A stretch of 64,000 bases of DNA from Silvania confinis (GCF_025564085.1 NZ_JAMGZJ010000077.1:62001-126000); one strand, 5' to 3'; counted from the first letter of the stretch, positions 38,959-47,060 are shown. Notes: generated from the letters alone by a model not told the origin. Translations and numbers: made by a program.

Positions 38959-39369
38959 ATGAAAAAAGCACCTCACGAAGCGTTTGCCCATCGACTTCAG
39001 CTCGTTAGAGATGAGTTTGGTTGGAATATGTCCGATATAGCTCGGAGGGCGATGGTGACCCCCCAAGCGGTCCAGCAATGGGCGAAAGGTGAGTCAGCTC
39101 CTCGCGGGGAAAGGCTTAAGCGCCTTGCTGCGGCTGCAGGCAAACCTGAGCATTGGTTTTTCATTCCTCCGGGCGCAGAAGATGGCGACGTTCTCGCTCC
39201 ATCAGCCCCCCGACAACTTGATGAAAAAGAAACAACACTTCTCGCTTTGTTCAACCAAATGCCGGAAGCAGAAAAGTTACGCCTGATAGTCCACGCAAAA
39301 ACCACCCTCAAAGAGCTCGACCTTCTTAAGGATGATGTTTTGAACATAATTCAAAGCATTCAGAAGTAG
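38959..39369 (+). CDS. short CI-like repressor without peptidase domain
   Basis: 136 residues from ATG 38959 (MKKAPHEAFAHRLQLVRDEF), with TGGAAG five bases upstream; an in-frame ATG at 38950 is possible too. The HTH is at about 24-50 (MSDIARRAMVTPQAVQQWAK). The C-terminal 60 residues are helical (LLALFNQMPEAEKLRLIVHA) and contain no S24 serine/lysine peptidase domain, so RecA-stimulated self-cleavage as in lambda is not expected. Divergent from the Cro-like gene. Confidence 0.8.
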   Translation: MKKAPHEAFAHRLQLVRDEFGWNMSDIARRAMVTPQAVQQWAKGESAPRGERLKRLAAAAGKPEHWFFIPPGAEDGDVLAPSAPRQLDEKETTLLALFNQMPEAEKLRLIVHAKTTLKELDLLKDDVLNIIQSIQK

Positions 39370-39430
39370 CCCTCTCACAGAATTATTTTCAATGCAGCCG
39401 TTTAGATGGTTGCATCTTGCCGCCCTTAAT

Positions 39431-39482
39431 TGAAAATATTTTTTTCATTTAGCTTGTCAATTGCAAATCTTATTTGTATTGT
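39431..39482 (+). promoter_or_regulatory. rightward early promoter (pL equivalent) with operator
   Basis: TTGTCA (39454-39459), 17-bp spacer, TATTGT (39477-39482). Seven bases upstream of the -35 lies TGAAAATATTTTTTTCA (39431-39447), an exact copy of the 17-bp palindrome at 38881-38897 in the other early promoter. This would start the transcript running through recE, recT, xis and int. Confidence 0.7.
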
Positions 39483-39565
39483 TAGCCCATCGACAACAAG
39501 CGCACCGTTGTCAGGTTAAAGCAATGTTCCGCCAGCCTGGCGACAAGGGCAAAGAGGGAATCATC

Positions 39566-39772
39566 ATGGTTCATCAGCACTACGGCACCCAAACAGTAAA
39601 CCGCGGCGCAGTTCTGCCCGGAATGCTCGTAAAGCACAAAGACAGCACCTGGACGGCATCAGCCAATAAGCGTGGAAAGCTCTATCTGCATCGCGGAATT
39701 GAGCGCACTTACACCACAGAGTTGCTGGTCGAAGTTTTTCTAAATGGCGTGGGGAATGGCCTGAGCCATTAA
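39566..39772 (+). CDS. hypothetical early protein (68 residues)
   Basis: MVHQHYGTQTVNRGAVLPGM begins a small basic beta-type protein (KHKDSTWTASANKRGKLYLH). First gene after pL. The ATG at 39566 has GAGGG upstream; an upstream extension to 39461 would begin before the promoter's start site and is excluded. The place is that of N/kil genes in lambda, but no similarity to N (an Arg-rich N-terminus) is visible. Confidence 0.65.
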   Translation: MVHQHYGTQTVNRGAVLPGMLVKHKDSTWTASANKRGKLYLHRGIERTYTTELLVEVFLNGVGNGLSH

Positions 39773-39782
39773 CGGGGGAGTC

Positions 39783-39944
39783 ATGCAAGAGAAGAAATGC
39801 GCGTACTGCCGCAAACCGATCGAGCAAGGGAAAGAAGTTAAAAACGAATTGCTCTTCATCCGCGGAGCCCAGCTGGCGCGCGAACAACACGAATATTGCT
39901 CTGTGCGTTGCGCTTCTTACGACCAGATGGCCCACGAAGCATAA
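39783..39944 (+). CDS. 53-residue zinc-finger-like early protein
   Basis: MQEKKCAYCRKPIEQGKEVK begins the protein; the two Cys pairs (C6/C9 and C39/C43 in EYCSVRCAS) suggest a small zinc knuckle. GGGGGAG lies directly before the ATG at 39783. It stands 140 bases before recE. Small CxxC proteins in this place occur in Rac-like prophages. Confidence 0.65.
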   Translation: MQEKKCAYCRKPIEQGKEVKNELLFIRGAQLAREQHEYCSVRCASYDQMAHEA

Positions 39945-40083
39945 CGTAAACCCGCGCAAGGCGGGATCTACGTCCGGTGGTACCGACCAAAGTTACACCG
40001 GAATTTATACCTAAACCAAAAACACACCCAATGGGCGCTATCAATGGTCCGGGGATTCTAACATCCAAAAATGAGGATCTGAC
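39945..40083. other. leader of recE with a GC hairpin
   Basis: A hairpin AACCCGC/GCGGG (39949-39966) without a T run follows the zinc-finger-like gene. A second imperfect GC-rich stem (near 39972-39995) comes next, then a strong AAAAATGAGGATC site before recE. It may be an attenuator or processing signal; no gene is seen. Confidence 0.4.
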
Positions 40084-43047
40084 ATGGAATTCTTTTATGT
40101 GGTCAAGGCCACTCAGAAATCCGGTAAGCAAGATGCAGTGATTTGGTTCACTGCTAAAAGCGAAGCGCGTGCCGCTCTGACGCTCGATGTTGAGCTGGAA
40201 GAGGCTGGCATCGAAACTGGCCGCGGCAAAGACTACGCCAAACCTGTCCGTACCGATTACCCGATATTCAATGACCTGCCGGAAGAAAGCACCATCGATT
40301 TAACCTGGTGCGATCGCTACGAACTAGCCGACGACCAGCGCACCTGGAACCTGAAAGCCCAGGCAGATGATGCACAAGGTGATGATACCGATGATGAAGG
40401 TACTGCTGGTGACGAAGGCTACGTGAGCCACATCGTTGACTCCGCCTACACCATCGCGCCAATGCCATTCCGCACGCAGCTGCTGGCGCAATTCAACGCC
40501 GAAGATATTCACGTTTACCACATCAACAAAGAAACTCAGGCCAAGCTGTCCGCGCTGGAAATGGACACGGATAACGCCTATGTCCAGAACCTGCTGCTGG
40601 CTGCCGGCAATGTTCCTGACCTCAAAAAATACGACATGAACGGCCTGTGGAAACTGACGAAGGCCATTAAAGAAGTCTTCCCGCAGGACCGTCGCCCTGA
40701 GCTGGGCCTGCTCATTCAGTTCATGAACGCATGGATGGTAACTGGCCATGTTGACCGGGGAATCCTCACGTCCGAATGGGCTGCTGGCAATCGCATCTCA
40801 GGTGTTGGGATTCCAATAGACCAGAAATCCGAAGAGCCGCAACCTTCCGAACCCTATAAGCGCGCCGTCGCACAGAACATGGCGAACCTGAGCATCGAGA
40901 TCGCGATTGCCCTGCTGTACCCGGATGCGCAGCCAGGCAAGATTATCCGCCCTCAACTTGTTGCCGCTAAAGAGCTTGCAGACAAAAAGGATCCTGCCCA
41001 CGTCAAAGCACTGAAAGTTCTGGGCAAGACCACGGACATTCTTGATTACGACGCCAACAGTATTTTCGGCGTTACCCGCGCTATTTCGTGGACTGGCGAA
41101 GAAACCTCTTCTGAACTGCGTGGATTGGTTCGCGAGTGGTTCACAGCGAACGGATTTTATGAAAACGGCGACCGGTCAAAAGGATACCCGGAGTGGGATG
41201 AAGATTCACGCAATGCCCCCCAGGAAAAAGAGGTACATCCAGCCTCTACCAGTCAGCCACAGGTCGCCAGCCTTGGCGGCGGCGTGTTCTCTATCGAAGG
41301 CCTGATGAACGAAAAACAACCACAAACAGATGACCGTTCATCGGTTAATGAGGAGACAACCGGCAATGTGCAGATGGAAACGACTAACCCGCAGGAAGGA
41401 GAAGTTGTTGATGCGATTCCACCAGGCGAAGGCTCTGATGCAGCTGCTGCGCAAACAGTTACCCTGAACCCGGCTGATGTGCTGGCCGCCGCCGCGCCGG
41501 AACTGGCTAAAGCCACTGCGCCGGAAGATACCATCGAAGCGCCGGAGGAAACCGCCAGCGCGCTTGAAGGCGAGCTGATGCCGCAGGAACCGGCCCCGGA
41601 ATACCCGGCGTACTTCGAACCGGGCCGCTATGAGGGCCTGCCGAATAACGTGTATCACGCAGCGAACGGGATCAGCAGCACCCAGGTGAAGGATGCCCGC
41701 GTCAGCCTGATGTACTTCAACGCGCGCCACGTCGCTAAAACCATCCCGCGCGAAGGCTCGAAAGTGCTGGATATGGGCAACCTGGTACACGGCCTTGCGC
41801 TGCAGCCTGAAAACCTCGATGAAGAGTTCAGCGTTGAACCGGTAATCCCGGAAGGGGCCTTCACTACGGCGGCGACTATCCGCGCCTTTATCGACGAGCA
41901 TAACGCCAGCCTGCCAGCCCTGCTGAGCGCTGACGATATCAAAGTGCTGCTCGAGCAGCACAACGCTACCCTGCCCGCGCCGCTCAGTGCCGATGACATT
42001 AAAGCACTGCTGGACGAACATAACGCCACTCTGCCTGCTCAGGTATCACTCGGTGCCGCCCTGGATGAAACAGCGCAAAGCTATATGGCGCTGCCAGCGG
42101 AATACCAGCGTATCGAAGCAGACCAGAAACAAACTGCTGCAGCGATGAAGGCTTGCATCAAGGAATACAACGCCACCCTGCCTACTCCCCTTAAAACCAG
42201 TGGCAGCCGTGACGCGTTGCTCGAGCAATTGGCGATCGTCAATCCTGACCTGGTCGCGCAGGAAGCTAACAAAGCCGCGCCTGTTAAAACCAGCGGCAGC
42301 CGTGACGCTCTGCTCGAGCAGCTGGCAATCATCAACCCTGACCTGGTCGCACAGGAAGCGCAGAAGCCTGCGCCGCTGAAAGTGTCCGGTACCAAAGCGG
42401 ATCTGATTCAGGCTGTGAAATCCGTTAACCCGAATGCCGTATTCGCTGACGAACTGCTGGATGCGTGGCGTGAGAACCCAGACGACAAAATTCTGGTTAC
42501 CCACCAGCAGATGGAAACGGCGCTGGCCATTCAGAAGGCACTGCACTCGCACCCGACCGCCGGCAAGCTGCTCCTGCACCCTGATCGCGCTGTTGAAACG
42601 AGCTATTTCGGTATCGACGAAGAGACCGGGCTGGAAATCCGCGTTCGCCCGGATCTGGAGATCGACATCGAGGCTGTGCGTATCGGCGCCGACCTGAAAA
42701 CCATCAGCATGTGGAACGTGAAGCAGACCGGCCTGCGCGCCCGCCTGCACCGCGAAATCATCGACCGCGATTATCACCTCAGCGCGGCCATGTACATGAA
42801 CACCGCAGCGCTGGACCAGTTCTTCTGGATTTTCGTCAACAAAGACGAGGGCTACCACTGGATCGCCATCGTCGAGGCCAGCGAAGAACTTATTGAGCTG
42901 GGCATGCTCGAGTATCGCCAGACGATGAACCGTATCGGCAACGCATTCGACACTGGCGAGTGGCCAGCGCCAATCACCGACGACTACACCGACGAACTGA
43001 ACGACTACGACCTGCGCCGCCTTGAAGTGCTGCGTACTCAGGCATAA
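40084..43047 (+). CDS. recE: RecE-type exodeoxyribonuclease VIII with internal repeat arrays
   Basis: 987 residues (E. coli RecE 866). The N-terminal region resembles Rac RecE (KSGKQDAVIWFTAKSEARAA, then DLTWCDRYELADDQRTWNLK), followed by a low-complexity linker (about 395-505). The nuclease domain begins near 510 (EPGRYEGLPNNVYHAANGIS) with LDMGNLVHGLALQP at about 560-573 and, far downstream, VRPDLEIDIEAVRIGADLKT with D870 and K872 as catalytic residues. Between these motifs, about 190 extra residues consist of two repeat arrays. It digests dsDNA 5' to 3' and hands ssDNA to RecT. Confidence 0.87.
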   Translation: MEFFYVVKATQKSGKQDAVIWFTAKSEARAALTLDVELEEAGIETGRGKDYAKPVRTDYPIFNDLPEESTIDLTWCDRYELADDQRTWNLKAQADDAQGDDTDDEGTAGDEGYVSHIVDSAYTIAPMPFRTQLLAQFNAEDIHVYHINKETQAKLSALEMDTDNAYVQNLLLAAGNVPDLKKYDMNGLWKLTKAIKEVFPQDRRPELGLLIQFMNAWMVTGHVDRGILTSEWAAGNRISGVGIPIDQKSEEPQPSEPYKRAVAQNMANLSIEIAIALLYPDAQPGKIIRPQLVAAKELADKKDPAHVKALKVLGKTTDILDYDANSIFGVTRAISWTGEETSSELRGLVREWFTANGFYENGDRSKGYPEWDEDSRNAPQEKEVHPASTSQPQVASLGGGVFSIEGLMNEKQPQTDDRSSVNEETTGNVQMETTNPQEGEVVDAIPPGEGSDAAAAQTVTLNPADVLAAAAPELAKATAPEDTIEAPEETASALEGELMPQEPAPEYPAYFEPGRYEGLPNNVYHAANGISSTQVKDARVSLMYFNARHVAKTIPREGSKVLDMGNLVHGLALQPENLDEEFSVEPVIPEGAFTTAATIRAFIDEHNASLPALLSADDIKVLLEQHNATLPAPLSADDIKALLDEHNATLPAQVSLGAALDETAQSYMALPAEYQRIEADQKQTAAAMKACIKEYNATLPTPLKTSGSRDALLEQLAIVNPDLVAQEANKAAPVKTSGSRDALLEQLAIINPDLVAQEAQKPAPLKVSGTKADLIQAVKSVNPNAVFADELLDAWRENPDDKILVTHQQMETALAIQKALHSHPTAGKLLLHPDRAVETSYFGIDEETGLEIRVRPDLEIDIEAVRIGADLKTISMWNVKQTGLRARLHREIIDRDYHLSAAMYMNTAALDQFFWIFVNKDEGYHWIAIVEASEELIELGMLEYRQTMNRIGNAFDTGEWPAPITDDYTDELNDYDLRRLEVLRTQA
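41881..42040. repeat. 60-bp tandem repeat in recE (array A)
   Basis: Three units at an exact 60-bp period, each encoding a version of LLDEHNATLPAPLSADDIKA (20 residues); the third decays at its end. A fourth partial EYNATLP copy lies at about 42160. Confidence 0.88.
42193..42438. repeat. 93-bp tandem repeat in recE (array B, SAP-like)
   Basis: Units start at 42193, 42286 and 42379, exactly 93 bp (31 residues) apart; the third is diverged and incomplete. The core LKTSGSRDALLEQLAIVNPD, and LKVSGTKADLIQAV in the last unit, has the look of a SAP-type helix-extended-helix DNA-binding motif. Confidence 0.88.
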
Positions 43048-43058
43048 GGGGAATGACG

Positions 43059-44174
43059 ATGGAAAACATGAATATCGTAACCGCGGAGCAGCAGGCTCCA
43101 AACACTATCTCTGCCAGCAACGCCATCTTCAACATCCAGGCACTGGGGCAGCTCCAGGCGTTCGCAGGGTTAATGGCGCAGTCTGCCGTCACTGTTCCTG
43201 AGCACCTTCGCGGCAACCCCGCCGACTGCATGGCGATCGTCATGCAGGCAATGCAGTGGGGTATGAACCCTTATGCGGTCGCGCAGAAAACGCACCTGGT
43301 CAACGGCGTGCTGGGCTACGAAGCGCAGCTGGTTAACGCGGTGATCTCCAGCTCCAACGCCATCGTGGGCCGCTTCCACTATGAGTACGAGGGCGACTGG
43401 TCGAAGTGCGCCAGCAGCCGCGAGGAGATCGTTAAGAAGCCGGCCAAAGGTGGCGGGACGTACGACAAGAAAGAAATGGTACGCGGCTGGACCAGCGCTG
43501 ATGAGCAAGGCCTCTCTGTACGGGTTGGCGCGGTCATTCGCGGCGAAAGTGAAATCACCTGGGGCGAGCCGGTTTATCTCTCAAGCGTCATCACACGCAA
43601 CTCACCACTCTGGATTTCAAACCCTAAGCAGCAGATCGCGTATCTGGCTCTCAAGTATTGGGCACGCCTGTACTGCCCGGCGGTAATTCTGGGCGTGTAT
43701 ACCCAGGATGAAGTCGAGCAGCGCACCGAGAAGGAAATCAACCCAGCCCCCGCGCAGCGCGTGAGCCTGGCGGATATTGCTGGTGACACTGTAACAACCA
43801 CCCACAGCGCGCAGGAATCGGCCGCCAATATAAATGCCCTGGCCGATGATTTCCGGGATCGCATTGAAGCGGCTCAGGGCGTGGATAAAGCCAAAGCAGT
43901 ACGGGCCGACATCGAAAGCGCCAAGAACACGCTGGGTTCATCCCTGTACACCGAACTGAAGAACAAGGCAGTGAAGCGTTATCACCTGGTGGATGCGCGT
44001 AACAAGGTAGAGGCGGCGATCAACTCCCTGCCTTCACCGGATGAACCGGGCGCAGCTGAGCAGTTTGCTGAAGCTGAGCGGGTGCTGACGGCGGCAAAAC
44101 GTCACATGGGCGACGAGCTGCACGATAAGTTCAGCATCACCCTGGCAGATATGAAACCGGAATACGTGGCCTAA
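43059..44174 (+). CDS. recT: RecT-family single-strand annealing protein
   Basis: 371 residues. The RecT core spans about 30-220: ADCMAIVMQAMQWGMNPYAV, LGYEAQLVNAVISSSNAIVG and SPLWISNPKQQIAYLALKYW. A C-terminal extension of about 150 residues, Ala/Glu-rich and helical, exceeds the E. coli RecT length (269). It anneals ssDNA made by the RecE exonuclease. ATG 43059 has AGGGG at seven bases; ATG 43053 touches that site. It follows recE by 11 bases. Confidence 0.87.
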   Translation: MENMNIVTAEQQAPNTISASNAIFNIQALGQLQAFAGLMAQSAVTVPEHLRGNPADCMAIVMQAMQWGMNPYAVAQKTHLVNGVLGYEAQLVNAVISSSNAIVGRFHYEYEGDWSKCASSREEIVKKPAKGGGTYDKKEMVRGWTSADEQGLSVRVGAVIRGESEITWGEPVYLSSVITRNSPLWISNPKQQIAYLALKYWARLYCPAVILGVYTQDEVEQRTEKEINPAPAQRVSLADIAGDTVTTTHSAQESAANINALADDFRDRIEAAQGVDKAKAVRADIESAKNTLGSSLYTELKNKAVKRYHLVDARNKVEAAINSLPSPDEPGAAEQFAEAERVLTAAKRHMGDELHDKFSITLADMKPEYVA

Positions 44175-44208
44175 GGGAGGCGGGAGGGTTCGCCCTCCCG
44201 GTAACGAC

Positions 44209-44547
44209 ATGAGCAAATCATTAAAAGCACGCTGCATCCGCCGCTGGGAAGTTGAGTTCAAGGGCCGTTGCGATTCGAAATTCAGTCTTTGTTGGCGCAA
44301 GCACCATCTGCGCGGATACATCCGCGAGTGCGCCCTGATAACTGCCGACTGCATGGTTGAGCGCATGGCCGAAGATAATGCCCGCACCGATTTTGGTATT
44401 AAGGGTTGGTCGCCTGAGTTCTCCAGCTGGTACGACGAACGCCGGGAGCAATATCGCAAAGAGGCAAAGACCATCCTTGATGCGTTTGCCAGCAATGAAG
44501 CTATCGACGAAGAGATTCAGAACGAGCTGGAGGCCTGGAATGATTGA
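44209..44547 (+). CDS. hypothetical early phage protein (112 residues)
   Basis: MSKSLKARCIRRWEVEFKGR begins a helical protein, basic at the N-terminus and acidic at the C-terminus (IDEEIQNELEAWND), with five Cys. It lies behind recT in the plus-strand early operon and overlaps the next gene by eight bases. Family unknown; a recombination accessory role is possible from context only. Confidence 0.65.
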   Translation: MSKSLKARCIRRWEVEFKGRCDSKFSLCWRKHHLRGYIRECALITADCMVERMAEDNARTDFGIKGWSPEFSSWYDERREQYRKEAKTILDAFASNEAIDEEIQNELEAWND

Positions 44548-45250
44548 GCGCGGAATGATTTTCAACGGTGAGATGGTGCGGGCCATTCTCGACGGGCGCA
44601 AAACCCAGACGCGCCGGGTGATCAAACTGTCGCATGAGCGCGGCATGCTGAATCCGGTAGTTCGCGGGCGCAATGGCGAAATTTCATCCGTCTCTTGCAG
44701 GCTTGCCCCGATGCTGTGTCCGTTCGGCCAGCCGGGCGACCGCCTCTGGGTGCGCGAGACGTGGGCGCTTCTGGGTAATGAGGATGGTTGTTGCGTGGAC
44801 TGGCGCGACAACCTGTGTAAAGGCGATGAAAAGTCAGCAGCACGAATTTATCGCGCCAGCTGTGAGCAGCGCGCTGGAGACTATAGCCTATGGTCGATAC
44901 CTGACGATGCTGACTGGAAGCCTCACACCGAAAATCAAAAGTTTGAAGGTGCATGGCGTCCGTCCATTCATATGCCGCGTTGGGCATGCCGCATTTTGCT
45001 GGAAATCACTAACGTGCGCGTTGAGCGCCTGAACGACATCAGCCGGGCAGATGCCATCGCGGAAGGTATGCCGCCTAGCCACCCGTCAATTGACGCTGTA
45101 TCGCAGGGTCTGGGGTATCCAGATTTCTCTCGCTCGGCATTCGCTCAGCTATGGCAATCACTCTACGGAGAAGAGTCATGGCAGGCGAACCCCTGGGTGT
45201 GGGTGATCGAGTTTAAGCGTATCGAAGGAGATGATCATGCGACTGATTAA
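44540..45250 (+). CDS. ASCH/PUA-like phage protein
   Basis: 236 residues. The N-terminal MVRAILDGRKTQTRRVIK (about 12-29) has the G-x-K-x-x-T-x-R pattern of ASCH domains, followed by GQPGDRLWVRETWALLG and near the end SIHMPRWACRILLEITNVRV, all usual for this prophage family. The fold suggests RNA or nucleotide binding. ATG 44540 overlaps the upstream stop and has GGAGG before it. The role in the phage cycle is unknown. Confidence 0.75.
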   Translation: MIERGMIFNGEMVRAILDGRKTQTRRVIKLSHERGMLNPVVRGRNGEISSVSCRLAPMLCPFGQPGDRLWVRETWALLGNEDGCCVDWRDNLCKGDEKSAARIYRASCEQRAGDYSLWSIPDDADWKPHTENQKFEGAWRPSIHMPRWACRILLEITNVRVERLNDISRADAIAEGMPPSHPSIDAVSQGLGYPDFSRSAFAQLWQSLYGEESWQANPWVWVIEFKRIEGDDHATD

Positions 45251-45476
45251 CCGCAGCAAGCAATCCCCTCTGGCGCGCCAGGCATGCGAGCTCGCGCTGG
45301 CTGCCCACCAGGAACGTTACGGCGATTACGGTCGCAGCAAGATGCGGGAAACGTACACAGTGAGAGTTGAAGGGGTGAAGGTCTGGGTTGAGGTGGTCAA
45401 CCGTAAGGCAAGCTACGTGGCCACGGCGATGACCGGCATGCGCCGCCTGCGATCCCTTCCAGGTCAGGTCGCCTGA
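45237..45476 (+). CDS. DUF4060-like early phage protein
   Basis: 79 residues starting MRLINRSKQSPLARQACELA; the C-terminal part YTVRVEGVKVWVEVVNRKAS with ATAMTGMRRLRSLP fits DUF4060, a family seen near xis/int of enterobacterial phages. ATG 45237 has AAGGAG at six bases; ATG 45231 is too close. It overlaps the ASCH-like gene by 14 bases. Function unknown. Confidence 0.68.
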   Translation: MRLINRSKQSPLARQACELALAAHQERYGDYGRSKMRETYTVRVEGVKVWVEVVNRKASYVATAMTGMRRLRSLPGQVA

Positions 45477-45540
45477 TATCGAAATATCACATACATAAAT
45501 CCGGCAACTTTATAATGAGTTGTCGGAAGCAGGAGGTTAT

Positions 45541-45813
45541 ATGGCCAAGCTTCTCAATTTACAGGAATGGGCAGAAGAGACTTACTCAAAGCCGCCTTCC
45601 CTTTCAACGCTTCGCCGCTGGGCACGACAGGGTCGCATTTACCCTGCACCGGAGCTGCACGGCAAAGAATACAAGGTTCAGCCTGATGCCACTTACGTGG
45701 ATCCAAGCAAAAAGAACCTGCGTCCTAAACCAAAGCACTTGAAGCTGCCAACGGGTGGCACCTTACTGGAGAGACTGACTCATGGCGAAAAGGCCAGTTC
45801 GTTACGACGCTAA
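45541..45813 (+). CDS. excisionase (Xis)
   Basis: 90 residues: MAKLLNLQEWAEETYSKPPS, then LSTLRRWARQGRIYPAPELH, a winged-helix recombination directionality factor like Xis of HK022-type and Rac prophages, with a basic C-terminal half. CAGGAGG precedes the ATG at 45541. It ends inside the integrase gene (32-base overlap), the usual xis-int coupling. It bends DNA at the attachment site to drive excision. Confidence 0.85.
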   Translation: MAKLLNLQEWAEETYSKPPSLSTLRRWARQGRIYPAPELHGKEYKVQPDATYVDPSKKNLRPKPKHLKLPTGGTLLERLTHGEKASSLRR

Positions 45814-46867
45814 CCTGCCCCGTAACCTGACCTATCGTAAAAGAGACAGGCTTTATAGCTGGCGTAATCCGACAACCGGTCAAGAGCTCTCTCTTGGCCG
45901 GATCGACAGGAAAGACGCTGTCGCCCAGGCACTCGAAGCCAACAACTATATCGACCAGAATTATCTTCCCTCCTCCCTGCTAGACCGCATAAAGGAAGTG
46001 CCTACGTTTACGGTGTCGGCATGGCTTGAGCGATACGAGGTAATTCTGGAACGTAGAGAGCTTAAGCCCAATACGATGAAGGTCAGGCGAAACCAGATCG
46101 CCACTATAAAGGATGAGTTTGGCCGTACGCCGCTCTCCTCGGTTACAACCAAAGAGATTTCATCTTTTCTTGAGGCATACATTGTCTGCGACAAGAAAAG
46201 CATGGCATCCGGCCTGAGGTCTGTGCTGCTGGATATTTTCAGGGAGGCAATTGTTGAGGGGCATATAGAGAGGAACCCTGCGGAACCGACACGAACGCCG
46301 ACACCAAAGGTTAAACGTGAACGCCTGTTGCTCGAGCACTTTGTGGCGATCAGGGCTGCTGCTGTTGTTCATTCCGAATGGCTGCCCAATGCATGCGATC
46401 TCGCGTTGGTTACAGGGCAGCGCCGCGAAGATATTTCACTATTCCGGTTCAGTGATGTGAAAGATGGGCGATTGTTTGTTGCGCAGGAGAAGACGGGTCA
46501 CAAACTGGCGCTTCCACTCGATCTGAGATTGGAGGTAGTCGGCCTGCAATTGGGGGAAGTGATAGAACGGTGCAGAATGAATAACCCGTCAGATTTTATG
46601 CTTTACTCCCCGGTGCGTCGTGGGGGGAGAAAGCCGGGGCCATTAACCCCAGATGGATTAACTCAGGCATTTGCCGACGTTCGGGATGCGACCGCGTTAA
46701 AATTTGGGCCTAACCCGCCTCCGTACCATGAGATCAGGAGCTTGGCGAGCAGACTATATGAAAAGGAGCGGGGAGAGGATTTTGCGCAGCGATTACTGGG
46801 CCACAAAAATTTAACAATGACGAAAAAATACCTGGACGCACGCGGTGCAGAGTATGTTATGGTTTAG
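45782..46867 (+). CDS. int: tyrosine integrase
   Basis: 361 residues of the lambda Int class. N-terminal arm-binding part with RYDANLPRNLTYRKRDRLYS, a SAM-like core-binding domain from about 75 to 170, and the catalytic domain with R214/R215 (TGQRREDISL), K237 (QEKTGHKL), H316 and R319 (YHEIRS), H341 (LLGHKNLT) and the nucleophile Y350 (KKYLDARG). All catalytic residues are present, so the enzyme should be active. It lies 76 bases from the right attachment site. Confidence 0.93.
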   Translation: MAKRPVRYDANLPRNLTYRKRDRLYSWRNPTTGQELSLGRIDRKDAVAQALEANNYIDQNYLPSSLLDRIKEVPTFTVSAWLERYEVILERRELKPNTMKVRRNQIATIKDEFGRTPLSSVTTKEISSFLEAYIVCDKKSMASGLRSVLLDIFREAIVEGHIERNPAEPTRTPTPKVKRERLLLEHFVAIRAAAVVHSEWLPNACDLALVTGQRREDISLFRFSDVKDGRLFVAQEKTGHKLALPLDLRLEVVGLQLGEVIERCRMNNPSDFMLYSPVRRGGRKPGPLTPDGLTQAFADVRDATALKFGPNPPPYHEIRSLASRLYEKERGEDFAQRLLGHKNLTMTKKYLDARGAEYVMV

Positions 46868-46942
46868 ACAGGATATGGATATTTCGAGTAATTTTAGTGG
46901 GATTTCGTGATGACACCGAAAAAACCCATATAAAACAAAGAC

Positions 46943-46970
46943 ATAAAAAGAGACCGAATACGATTCCTGT
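46943..46970. repeat. right attachment site attR (28-bp core)
   Basis: Identical to 1563-1590. Here the bases form the T tail and the 3' arm of the sdsR terminator; the 5' arm of that stem (ATTCGGTCC on the plus strand, 46971-46979) is host DNA. Confidence 0.92.
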
Positions 46971-47048
46971 ATTCGGTCCAGGGAAATGGCTCTTGGGAGA
47001 GAGCCGTGCGCTAAAAGTTGGCATTAATGCAGGCTAAGTCGCCTTGCC
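46945..47048 (-). ncRNA. sdsR: small RNA SdsR (RyeB)
   Basis: 104 bases on the minus strand, matching the E. coli and Salmonella SdsR sequence as I know it: 5' GGCAAGGC, an unpaired TTAATGCCAACTTTTAGCG segment, then a GGCTCT/AGAGCC hairpin and the terminator ACCGAATAC/GTATTCGGT with a T tail. SdsR is a highly abundant, sigma-S-dependent, Hfq-bound RNA acting on several mRNAs. The prophage sits exactly at its 3' end and the att duplication restores the terminator, so the gene is intact. Confidence 0.93.
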
Positions 47049-47050
47049 CT

Positions 47051-47060
47051 TTAAGAATAG
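47051..47060 (-). promoter_or_regulatory. sigma-S type -10 element of sdsR
   Basis: CTATTCTTAA on the minus strand, close to the sigma-S consensus CTATACTTAA, two to three bases from the SdsR 5' end. It fits the known strict RpoS dependence of sdsR. Confidence 0.8.

Larger units (their letters stand above)
1563..46970. mobile_element. lambdoid siphovirus-type prophage inserted in the sdsR/ryeA locus
   Basis: About 45.4 kb bounded by identical 28-bp repeats (1563-1590 and 46943-46970). It contains integrase and excisionase at the right end, a complete immunity region, RecE/RecT, O/P replication genes, NinG, Q, lysis, terminase, portal, capsid, a long-tail gene set with an approximately 1070-residue tape measure, and a tailspike. 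No structural gene looks broken, so it may be able to induce. The gene arrangement resembles Rac-like recombination modules joined to a head/tail module of the DUF2280 terminase, DUF1073 portal and DUF2213 type. Confidence 0.95.

Noticed and set aside
39461..39565. N-terminal extension of the first early gene to 39461
   Set aside because: It would begin inside the predicted promoter, before the transcript start; the ATG at 39566 has a ribosome site.
41881..42438. CRISPR-like repeat arrays
   Set aside because: Units of 60 and 93 bp without unique spacers, inside a continuous coding frame.
41338..43101. Long minus-strand frames opposite recE, with internal repeats
   Set aside because: The repeats are the recE repeats read backwards; recE has catalytic motifs and a ribosome site, the antisense frames have neither.
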